Shown here: in pieces, positions 57,971-64,000 of the stretch
Layout of the letters: each line of letters begins with the position of its first letter
How positions within the stretch are numbered: position 1 is the stretch's first letter
From: Streptomyces sp. NBC_00237
Lineage (GTDB): Bacteria > Actinomycetota > Actinomycetes > Streptomycetales > Streptomycetaceae
Length of the DNA: 64,000 bases
Reading direction: 5' to 3'
NCBI RefSeq assembly: GCF_026342435.1
Contig: NZ_JAPEMT010000001.1
Location: 795,993 to 859,992 of the forward strand
The notes under the pieces: model-generated
The model's database searches: none
What the model saw: only the letters and a program-made list of their open reading frames with translations
What the model was told of the DNA's origin: nothing
Program-made: the position numbers and the translations under genes

Positions 57971-58909
57971 TCAGGGCCTCCTGATCGCCGCGAGGATGCC
58001 CGCCGCGCCCTGCTCCAGCAGGTCTGCGGCGACGTACGCGCCGAGTTTCGCGGGGGCGTCGGACGGGCCTGACGCGGACGCGGTGACCTGCTGTGTTCCG
58101 TCCAGGGAAGTGACCGTGCCGGACAGGTGCAGCAGGCCGTCCTCGGTGAGGCGGCCCCAGGCGCCGACCGGCACCGAGCAGCCCCCGTGGAGCTCGGCGA
58201 GCAGTGCGCGTTCGGCCCGTACGCACGCGTCGACGCCGGGGTCGCCCGTCCCGGCGAGGAGGCGGGCGGCGGGGGAGCCGGTCCGGACCTGGATGCCGAG
58301 GGCGCCCTGTCCGGGGGACGGGGGGAAGGCCAGCGGGTCCAGGACCTCGTGGGTGTCGGGGAGGAGACCGAGCCGGTTCAGGCCCGCGGCGGCCAGGACC
58401 ACGGCGTCGAGTCCGTCGCGGCCGCCGGTCTTCGCGAGGCGGCCCGGTACGTTGCCCCGGATCGGGACGACGTCGAGGTCCGGGCGCAGGGCGAGGAGCT
58501 GGGCGATCCGGCGCGGGGCGCCGGTGCCGACCCGGGCGCCTTCGCGGAGGCCGTCGAGGGTGGAGCCGCACAGGACGTCCCGTACGTCTTCGCGCGGTCC
58601 CGGGGTGAGGAGGAGGGCCGTGCCGGGCGACACGCTGGTCGGGAGGTCCTTGAGGGAGTGGACGACGACGTCGACGCGGCCGGAGACGAGGGCGGCCTCC
58701 TGGTTGGTGGAGAAGGCCGAACCGCCGGACGCCTTGGCGACCTCGGCGAGGGTCGGGGTGACGCGGTCCTGGTCGCCGCCTTCGAGGATGACCTCCCGCT
58801 TGAAGCTCACGCCGGGGAACCGTTCGGCGAGGGGCGCGAGCCACTCGGAGACCTGGGTGCGCGCGAGCTTGCTCGCCCGGGACCCGATGCGGATCACGTC
58901 GTCGGTCAT
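57971..58909 (-). CDS. hemC: Hydroxymethylbilane synthase (porphobilinogen deaminase)
   Basis: A 312-residue enzyme that polymerises four porphobilinogens to hydroxymethylbilane for tetrapyrrole synthesis. Motifs: IRIGSRASKLARTQ (start), VDVVVHSLKDLPT (about 79-91), VGTGAPRRIAQLLALRPDL (where canonical is GTSSLRRKAQL), PSPGQGALGIQV (about 207-218) and the cofactor Cys in LHGGCSVPVGA (about 240-250). It stands alone without hemA or hemD, so it may be a second, non-canonical copy. ATG at 58909. Confidence 0.93.
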   Translation of the reverse strand: MTDDVIRIGSRASKLARTQVSEWLAPLAERFPGVSFKREVILEGGDQDRVTPTLAEVAKASGGSAFSTNQEAALVSGRVDVVVHSLKDLPTSVSPGTALLLTPGPREDVRDVLCGSTLDGLREGARVGTGAPRRIAQLLALRPDLDVVPIRGNVPGRLAKTGGRDGLDAVVLAAAGLNRLGLLPDTHEVLDPLAFPPSPGQGALGIQVRTGSPAARLLAGTGDPGVDACVRAERALLAELHGGCSVPVGAWGRLTEDGLLHLSGTVTSLDGTQQVTASASGPSDAPAKLGAYVAADLLEQGAAGILAAIRRP

Positions 58910-59059
58910 GCGGTCAACTCCTTGCTGATGCGCGGGTGTTGACCGGCCACCCTAGTTGCACCGGATGGGTGCGGATTCCGACAGATTGTCATCAAGAGGG
59001 AGGGCGGCCTCGGGGACGGGCACGCCGTGGCCCTCCCCGGTGACGACCCGGAACGGGAG

Positions 59060-59965
59060 TCAGCCCCGGGCCGGAACCCGCAGGCGGTCGACCGCCGTGC
59101 TCGCCGTGTACTCCGTCTCGCCCGCCGCGATCCGGCCGTCCAGCTCCGCGACCGTACGGTCGAAGTGGTCCGCGCGGACTCCCGCCTCGCGGGCCGCGTC
59201 GCCCATGTTCCGGGCGGCGGCCCGTACCAGGTCGAGGGTCTGGGAGTACGCGGGAGGGCCGGAGGAGTCGATGTCCGCCGCCATCAGCGGGACCATGCCC
59301 AGCATGCTCGTCAGCCAGGTGACCAGGTGCGGGGCGAAGTCCGACGCGGTGGTGCCCTTGTGCGAGGTGGCCACCGCCGTCGCGTGGAAGAAGCCCGCGA
59401 ACATCATGTCCATGCCGCTCAGCAGGGCGAGGTCGTAGAGGGACGCGACGTCGACCTCCGGGCCCAGGTAGTGCGGGGTGCCGAGGACGGAGAGCGTGGT
59501 GCGGTGCTCGTCGAAGGGGTCCTGGGCACCGCTGTAGAAGAGGAATGCCTCGGGGGTGGCGATCTGGTGGGGGACCGCCATGATGCCGCCGTCGACGTAC
59601 CGCGCGCCGAGAGCCAGGGCCCAGGACTCCGTCTCGCGGGCCTGGGCGGGGGAGCCGTTGGTGAGGCTGACGAGCGTACGGCCGTGGAGGGCGCCGGCGG
59701 CGGGTTCCAGGAGGGCGCGCTGGGTGTCGTAGTCCAGCAGGCAGGCGATCGTGAGGGGGCCGGCCTCCAGGGCCTCGCGGACGGAAGGCGCCAGGAGCGC
59801 GCCGCGTTCGACCAGGGGAGCCGCCTTGGCGGCGGTGCGGTTCCAGACGGTGACCCGGTGGCCCGCCGTGAGGAGCGCGTCGGCGAGGGCGTAACCCATC
59901 AGGCCGAGGCCCAGGACGGTGACGGGGGGCTTGGTGGCGGAGGGTGCGGCGGGGGACGCGGACAT
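59060..59965 (-). CDS. Imine-reductase-like NAD(P)-dependent oxidoreductase
   Basis: A 301-residue 3-hydroxyisobutyrate-dehydrogenase-fold enzyme. The dinucleotide motif is VLGLGLMGYALADALL (about 17-32) and the C-terminal domain has DLALLSGMDMMFAGFFHATAVA (given as LALLSGMDMMFAGFFHA), a pattern of Streptomyces imine reductases, in place of the catalytic Lys of beta-hydroxyacid dehydrogenases. It may reduce a cyclic imine; native substrates of such enzymes are mostly unknown. ATG 59965 chosen because homology starts there; the frame extends to 60160. Confidence 0.88.
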   Translation of the reverse strand: MSASPAAPSATKPPVTVLGLGLMGYALADALLTAGHRVTVWNRTAAKAAPLVERGALLAPSVREALEAGPLTIACLLDYDTQRALLEPAAGALHGRTLVSLTNGSPAQARETESWALALGARYVDGGIMAVPHQIATPEAFLFYSGAQDPFDEHRTTLSVLGTPHYLGPEVDVASLYDLALLSGMDMMFAGFFHATAVATSHKGTTASDFAPHLVTWLTSMLGMVPLMAADIDSSGPPAYSQTLDLVRAAARNMGDAAREAGVRADHFDRTVAELDGRIAAGETEYTASTAVDRLRVPARG

Positions 59966-60171
59966 GGCGGAGCTGCCTTTCGTAAGGGGGTGAGGCGGGC
60001 CCGAGTGGGCTGCTTCCAGCTTCGGGGCGTGCGTCCCCGCGCTCAAGTACGCACTAAAAGGTGGGTGGTCCGCGCGGAGGGGGGAACCTTCGCGCGGCGG
60101 GGAGCGGATCGGCCTCGTCCGGGTACACGAGAGGGAGAGCCGAACGACGGGGAGAACCACGAGGAGTGCGC

Positions 60172-60504
60172 ATGAGTGACGGGACGGTCGTCCTGCTGGT
60201 GCTGGCGGGGCTCGCGGTCCTGGCGATGATCGTGGTCGCCGTGATCCTGCTGGTCAAGATGGTGCAGGCCCGGAAACTGTTGACGGAGGCCGGGATTCCG
60301 GTCGAGAACAAGGTGCTGTTCTGGGGGGCCGTGGCGTATCTGGTCAGCCCGGTGGACCTACTGCCCGATCCGGTGTTGTTGGACGACATCGGGATCCTGC
60401 TGATCGCGCTGCGGTCGCTGTACGCGGCTGCCGAGAAGGCGGGCGTGGGACGCAAGCGGCGGGAGCCCGTGCCGGTCGAGCGGGCCGACTGGTCAGTGAA
60501 GTAG
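60172..60504 (+). CDS. YkvA-family (DUF1232) small membrane protein
   Basis: A 110-residue membrane protein: N-terminal span (about 5-28, VLLVLAGLAVLAMIVVAVILL) and the DUF1232 motif YLVSPVDLLPDPVLLDDIG (about 62-80) forming a second hydrophobic segment. Conserved in bacteria, function unknown. GAGGAG at 9 bp from the ATG. Not recognisably linked to its neighbours. Confidence 0.92.
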   Translation: MSDGTVVLLVLAGLAVLAMIVVAVILLVKMVQARKLLTEAGIPVENKVLFWGAVAYLVSPVDLLPDPVLLDDIGILLIALRSLYAAAEKAGVGRKRREPVPVERADWSVK

Positions 60505-60574
60505 GACGAGTTTCGGGAGTGCCCCCGGCCGGAGTGCCGGTCGGGGGCAGCAGCGGTGATGTCGGCGGGCGCGG

Positions 60575-60706
60575 CGCGGTGCGGTGCGGTGCGGGTCAGG
60601 TGGCGGCGCGTTCGCCGGTCGGTGCGGGTCAGGCGGCGATGCGTTCGCCGGTCGGTGTGGGTCAGGCGGCTATGCGTTCGCCGGTCGGTTCCGCGACCAC
60701 GATCTG
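60575..60706 (-). repeat. 33-bp tandem repeat spanning the end of a membrane protein gene
   Basis: Units start at 60608, 60641 and 60674 (GCGTTCGCCGGTCGGTGCGG and variants), with a degenerate fourth from 60575. On the minus strand each full unit reads PTGERIAA or PTGERAAT followed by a stop in the same frame. The true stop (60662-60664) is in the first unit; the others lie beyond it. Confidence 0.92.
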
Positions 60707-61204
60707 GACGTGCGACGGCGCGTACTTCCGGGCCTTCGCCAGCATCTTCGTCAGGTCGAACTTCTCGCGCGCCACGGCGACGTGCAGCGGGGCGGGCATC
60801 GCCGGGTTCTGCGGCGGAAGGGCGGCGTTCGCGGGGAGCGCGGCACCGGGGCGCAGGCGCACGCCGAGCAGGGCCTGGGGGCTGTTCGGCGGGGTGGCGA
60901 CCACGAACTGGGTGATCTCCGTCCACGGGAGCGTCACGCCGCCGACCTGCGCGCCCGCCGGGTTGAACTGGAACGCCGTCCGGCGGCCCTCGAACCAGGA
61001 AATGATGAACGGGACCGCCGCGACGATCACCACCCCGCCCTGCATCTCCAGGGCCCAGCCGAGCAGCACCGCGAGTGCGAAGACGGCGACGATCGAGCCC
61101 CAGAGGCCCGCCTGGTCCTTGCCGGAGAAGGGGTGGGTGACGCGGTACCGCTCCCAGCGGGCGGTGCGGCGGGTGGGCCCTGCGGGCTGTCCTGGCTGTG
61201 TCAT
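60662..61204 (-). CDS. Small membrane protein, PH-domain-like
   Basis: A 180-residue protein: basic N terminus, two hydrophobic segments (about 35-50 SIVAVFALAVLLGWAL and 55-68 GGVVIVAAVPFIISW), then a cytosolic beta-rich domain (RRTAFQFNPAGAQVGGVTLPWTEITQFVV, given as VTLPWTEITQFVV) resembling bacterial PH-like domains of membrane proteins. ATG 61204 has GAGGAG at 7 bp; a longer frame is rejected. The C terminus is part of a 33-bp repeat. Confidence 0.85.
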   Translation of the reverse strand: MTQPGQPAGPTRRTARWERYRVTHPFSGKDQAGLWGSIVAVFALAVLLGWALEMQGGVVIVAAVPFIISWFEGRRTAFQFNPAGAQVGGVTLPWTEITQFVVATPPNSPQALLGVRLRPGAALPANAALPPQNPAMPAPLHVAVAREKFDLTKMLAKARKYAPSHVQIVVAEPTGERIAA

Positions 61205-61340
61205 GCGGGGGACTCCTCGACGTGTGTCGGGCGGCATGGGGGAAGTGTTCGTCGACGAGGACGCAGCGGGCGAAGTCTGCGGTTGCAGAAGGGAGTTGTG
61301 AGAGCGGTGGTGCGGCAAAGGGCGGTGCGCGACCCCTTGT

Positions 61341-61355
61341 CTGACTGGGCGTCAG
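61341..61355. promoter_or_regulatory. Operator copy CTGACTGGGCGTCAG (first of a pair)
   Basis: Arms CTGAC/GTCAG intact, inner base T for G. It is 60 bp upstream of the luciferase-like oxidoreductase start and 43 bp (centre to centre) from the next copy. Confidence 0.82.
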
Positions 61356-61383
61356 CTATGACGATGGGCCAGTCGTCGAGTCT

Positions 61384-61398
61384 GTGACGACCCGTCAG
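61384..61398. promoter_or_regulatory. Operator copy GTGACGACCCGTCAG (second of a pair)
   Basis: One mismatch at the first base. It is 16 bp upstream of the luciferase-like oxidoreductase start and close to its ribosome site. Confidence 0.85.
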
Positions 61399-61414
61399 AT
61401 CAGGGGGTCTTCTC

Positions 61415-62359
61415 ATGGTGCGGGTCCTGCCCGAAGGACGGCTGTCGTACGGGATGCAGCTGCCCGTCCAGTCGCAGAGCGTGATCTATGCGGAGGGGTG
61501 GGAGGCCGAGGCGGGACCGGCCGAGCTCGTCGACGTGGCACGTGCCGCCGACCGGAACGGCTTCGCGTACATCGCCGTGTGCGACCACGTCGCCATCCCG
61601 AGGCGGCTGGCCGACGCGATGAGCACGGTCTGGTACGACCCCGTGGCGACCCTCGCCCATCTCGCCGCCGTCACCGAGCGCGTACAACTGCTGAGCCATG
61701 TGGCCGTGGTGGGGCTCCGGCATCCACTGGCCGCCGCGAAGCAGTACGCGACCCTCGACCGGCTGAGCGGGGGGCGGCTGATCCTCGGCGTCGGCGCCGG
61801 GCACGTCGAGGAGGAGTTCGACGCGCTCGGGGTCGACTTCGCGGGGCGCGGCGCTTTGCTGGACGAGTCGATCGACGCGCTGCGGGCGGCGCTCGGGCCC
61901 GAGGAGTTCCCGGAGTTCGCAGGGGAGCGGTACGCGTTCAGCGGGCTCGGGCAGAAGCCTCGGCCCGCGCGGGAGCGGGTGCCCGTGTGGGTGGGCGGGT
62001 CTTCGCCCGCTGCCGTACGGCGGGCCGCCGTACGGGGGGACGGGTGGCTTCCGCAGGGGGATCCGCGCGACAGGCTGCCGGGCCAGATCGAGAAGCTGAA
62101 GCGGCTGCGGGCCGAGGCGGGGGTCGAGCGGCCGATCGAGATCGGGGCCATCGTCGAGCCGCTGTACGTCGGCGACGCGGGCTGGGAGGTCGGGCGGCGG
62201 ACGCTGACCGGCAAACCGGACGCCATCGCCGAGTCGCTGCGGGCGTACCGGGCGATGGGCGTGCACCAGATCCAGGTGCGGTTCCGGAGCCGGGGCGTGG
62301 ACGAACTCACGGACCAGATGGCGGCGTTCGCCGCGGAAGTGGCTCCGCTGCTCCCGTAG
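61415..62359 (+). CDS. LLM-class F420-dependent oxidoreductase
   Basis: A 314-residue luciferase-like (TIM-barrel) oxidoreductase of the F420 group. Recognisable segments are FAYIAVCDHVAIP (about 41-53), LSHVAVVGLRHPLAAAKQYATLDRLSGGRLILGVG (given as HPLAAAKQYATLDRLSGG; about 97-114), AGHVEEEFDALG and PVWVGGSSPAAVRRAA. These enzymes use F420 to oxidise alcohols or reduce enones. It is first in an operon with the SDR gene. AGGGGG lies 7 bp before the ATG. Confidence 0.92.
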   Translation: MVRVLPEGRLSYGMQLPVQSQSVIYAEGWEAEAGPAELVDVARAADRNGFAYIAVCDHVAIPRRLADAMSTVWYDPVATLAHLAAVTERVQLLSHVAVVGLRHPLAAAKQYATLDRLSGGRLILGVGAGHVEEEFDALGVDFAGRGALLDESIDALRAALGPEEFPEFAGERYAFSGLGQKPRPARERVPVWVGGSSPAAVRRAAVRGDGWLPQGDPRDRLPGQIEKLKRLRAEAGVERPIEIGAIVEPLYVGDAGWEVGRRTLTGKPDAIAESLRAYRAMGVHQIQVRFRSRGVDELTDQMAAFAAEVAPLLP

Positions 62360-62397
62360 CGAGGGCCTCGTGCGGAATCCGAAGGGGTGTGCAGGGC

Positions 62398-63183
62398 ATG
62401 GGCAAGCTGGACGGGCGCGTCGTCATCGTCACCGGTGCGGCGCGCGGGCAGGGCGAGCAGGAGGCGCGGCTCTTCGCGAAGGAAGGGGCGAAGGTCGTGA
62501 TCGGGGACGTACTGGATGAACAAGGGGAGTCGCTGGCGAAGGAGTTGGGGGAGGGCGTGGCGCTGTACGTCCATCTGGACGTGGGGCGGGAGGAGGACTG
62601 GACGGCGGCCGTGGCCGCCGCCAAGGACGCCTTCGGGAAGATCGACGGGCTGGTCAACAACGCGGGGATCCTGCGGTTCAACGAGCTGGTGAACACGCCG
62701 CTGGAGGAGTTCCAGCAGATCATCCAGGTCAATCAGGTGGGTGCGTTCCTCGGGATACGCAGCGTCGCGCCCGAGATCGAGGCGGCCGGGGGCGGCACCA
62801 TCGTCAACACCGCCTCGTACACGGCGATGACGGGCATGGCGTACGTGGGCGCGTACGCGGCGACCAAGCACGCGATCCTCGGGCTCACCCGGGTCGCGGC
62901 GATGGAGCTGGCGGCGAAGGGGATACGGGTGAATGCCGTGTGTCCGGGGGCGGTTGACACGGCGATGACCAATCCGGCGGCGCTGGATCCGACGGCCGAC
63001 CCCGAGGAGACGGCGGCCGGGGTGGCGGAGCTCTACAAGAAGCTCGTGCCGCTCGGGCGGATCGGGCGGCCGGAGGAGGTCGCGGCGCTGGCGCTGTTCC
63101 TGACGTCCGAGGACTCCTCGTACATCACCGGGCAGCCGTTCGTGGTGGACGGCGGATGGCTGGCGGGGGTCTCCATTATCTGA
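62398..63183 (+). CDS. SDR-family dehydrogenase, 3-alpha/20-beta-HSD-like
   Basis: A 261-residue classical SDR. The cofactor motif is [12 protein letters not shown] (about 12-23), NNAGILRF follows at about 86, and the catalytic triad appears as Ser in [10 protein letters not shown] and Tyr-Lys in YAATKHAIL (about 156). RGQG in place of RGIG and the ending [11 protein letters not shown] resemble the 3-alpha/20-beta-hydroxysteroid dehydrogenases of Streptomyces. It lies 38 bp after the LLM oxidoreductase; both form one operon. Confidence 0.93.
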   Translation: MGKLDGRVVIVTGAARGQGEQEARLFAKEGAKVVIGDVLDEQGESLAKELGEGVALYVHLDVGREEDWTAAVAAAKDAFGKIDGLVNNAGILRFNELVNTPLEEFQQIIQVNQVGAFLGIRSVAPEIEAAGGGTIVNTASYTAMTGMAYVGAYAATKHAILGLTRVAAMELAAKGIRVNAVCPGAVDTAMTNPAALDPTADPEETAAGVAELYKKLVPLGRIGRPEEVAALALFLTSEDSSYITGQPFVVDGGWLAGVSII

Positions 63184-63194
63184 TGGGTCGTCAG
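63180..63194. promoter_or_regulatory. Operator copy CTGATGGGTCGTCAG (first of a pair)
   Basis: Arm CTGATG has one mismatch; the other arm is perfect. It overlaps the SDR stop codon and is 86 bp before the next gene. Confidence 0.8.
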
Positions 63195-63239
63195 TATTGA
63201 CGGTGTGGTGGCTCGGTGGAACAGTCGGTCGCAGAAATG

Positions 63240-63254
63240 CTGACGGTGTGTCAG
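63240..63254. promoter_or_regulatory. Operator copy CTGACGGTGTGTCAG (second of a pair)
   Basis: One mismatch (TGTCAG for CGTCAG). It is 25 bp upstream of the GTG start of the second luciferase-like gene. Another half-like TTGACGGTG is at 63198. Confidence 0.85.
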
Positions 63255-63279
63255 ATAACTTTGAGGGCGGTGGACTTCA

Positions 63280-64000
63280 GTGGAGTTCGGTCTCTTCGTG
63301 CAGGGTTACGTGCCTGCCGCGCGTGCCAAGGTCGACCCCGAGGCGGAGCACAAGGCTCTGATCGAGGAGACCGAGTACGTCATTCAGGCGGACAAGTCGG
63401 GGTTCAAGTACGCGTGGGCGAGCGAGCACCACTTCCTGGAGGAGTACTCGCACCTGTCGGCGAACGACGTCTTCCTCGGGTATCTGGCGCATGCGACGGA
63501 GCGGATTCACCTGGGGTCGGGGATCTTCAATCCGCTGGCGCCGGTGAACCACCCCGTGAAGGTGGCGGAGAAGGTCGCCATGCTGGACCACCTGAGCGGG
63601 GGGCGGTTCGAGTTCGGGAGCGGGCGGGGGGCCGGGTCGCACGAGATCCTGGGGTTCATGCCGGGGATCACCGATATGAACCACACGAAGGAGATCTGGG
63701 AGGAGACGATCGCCGAGTTCCCCAAGATGTGGCTCCAGGACGAGTACGAGGGCTTCCAGGGCAAGCACTGGTCGCTGCCGCCGAGGAAGATCCTCCCGAA
63801 GCCGTACGGGAAGGCGCACCCGGCGATGTGGTACGCGGCCGGGTCTCCGTCGTCGTACGCGATGGCGGGGAAGAAGGGGCTGGGGGTGCTGGGGTTCAGC
63901 GTCCAGAAGGTCGCTGACATGGAGTGGGTCGTCGAGTCGTACAAGACGGCGGTGAAGGACGCGGAGCCGGTGGGGGCGTTCGTCAACGACAACGTCATGG
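63280..64000 (+). CDS. LLM-class flavin/F420-dependent oxidoreductase, N-terminal part (runs off the window)
   Basis: The first 240 residues of a luciferase-like monooxygenase-fold protein are visible. It starts [13 protein letters not shown] from GTG 63280, then [19 protein letters not shown] (about 46-64), [45 protein letters not shown] (given as [19 protein letters not shown] and [13 protein letters not shown]) and [20 protein letters not shown]. The GSGRG motif and EHHF are typical of the two-component flavin monooxygenases as well as F420 types; which cofactor is used is unclear. No stop before 64000. Own operator pair. Confidence 0.9.
   Translation, partial: MEFGLFVQGYVPAARAKVDPEAEHKALIEETEYVIQADKSGFKYAWASEHHFLEEYSHLSANDVFLGYLAHATERIHLGSGIFNPLAPVNHPVKVAEKVAMLDHLSGGRFEFGSGRGAGSHEILGFMPGITDMNHTKEIWEETIAEFPKMWLQDEYEGFQGKHWSLPPRKILPKPYGKAHPAMWYAAGSPSSYAMAGKKGLGVLGFSVQKVADMEWVVESYKTAVKDAEPVGAFVNDNVM

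Overview
The window is high-GC DNA that reads as a Streptomyces chromosome. Third codon positions are strongly G/C, GTG and TTG starts are common, and actinomycete-specific families recur: a WhiJ-type regulator with DUF397 partners, an AfsR-type SARP, an AfsK-type PQQ kinase, a calerythrin-like protein, an NsdA-type regulator, YkvA and DUF6584. No rRNA, tRNA, CRISPR array, transposase or prophage gene was seen. The first gene (ABC permease) and the last (luciferase-like oxidoreductase) are cut by the window edges.

Layout. 1-10.3 kb is mostly core or regulatory: ABC exporter, prim-pol protein, NsdA-like regulator, Pro/Gln-rich membrane protein, purU, an ECF sigma/anti-sigma pair, a STAS protein and an EF-hand protein. 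10.9-26.8 kb holds acyl-CoA metabolism: ligases, paired acyl-CoA dehydrogenases, a cyclase-family hydrolase, SDR, zinc alcohol dehydrogenase, flavin reductase and enoyl-CoA hydratase, interrupted by an AraC-type regulator, an MFS transporter and a repeat lipoprotein. 27-31.9 kb is an accessory patch: DinB and NmrA-like genes, a WhiJ/DUF397/ATPase locus and an AbiEii-type nucleotidyltransferase pair. 31.9-39.6 kb returns to catabolism: monooxygenases, DUF35, a thiolase-like protein, a degenerate dehydrogenase, a deazaflavin oxidoreductase and a TetR regulator. 39.9-44.9 kb has a VOC protein, the AfsK-like kinase and exported or membrane proteins. 45-49.2 kb is a thiolase/DUF35/hydratase operon divergent from a FadD3-like ligase. 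49-61.2 kb mixes a DMHATSEP-repeat peptide, an AfsR-like SARP, an amidohydrolase, a pierisin/scabin-like ADP-ribosyltransferase, a MerR-like regulator behind a long repeat-rich leader, a cold-shock protein, a lone hemC and an imine-reductase-like gene. 61.4-64 kb has two F420/luciferase-type oxidoreductases flanking an SDR.

Main result. The scattered catabolic genes share one operator. A 15-bp palindrome, consensus CTGACGGNNCGTCAG, occurs in front of essentially every acyl-CoA, thiolase-like, amidohydrolase and luciferase-like transcription unit: fifteen good sites at twelve promoter regions over about 51 kb, with one operator often serving a divergent pair. It is absent from the promoters of the housekeeping and regulatory genes between them. 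The TetR-family gene at 38968-39615 is the natural candidate regulator and has a weaker copy overlapping its own start codon. The enzymes fit a CoA-thioester pathway for a bulky carboxylic acid (steroid-, terpenoid- or alicyclic-like): ATP-dependent activation, alpha/beta heteromeric dehydrogenation, hydration, alcohol oxidation and cleavage by Ltp2-like/DUF35 pairs, with F420-type redox steps. The substrate is inferred, and I cannot name a published regulon with this operator.

A second theme is tandem repeats at gene ends. Repeat units duplicate the stop-codon region of a STAS gene (26 bp x3) and of a membrane protein gene (33 bp x3), and short repeats follow purU and the repeat lipoprotein gene.
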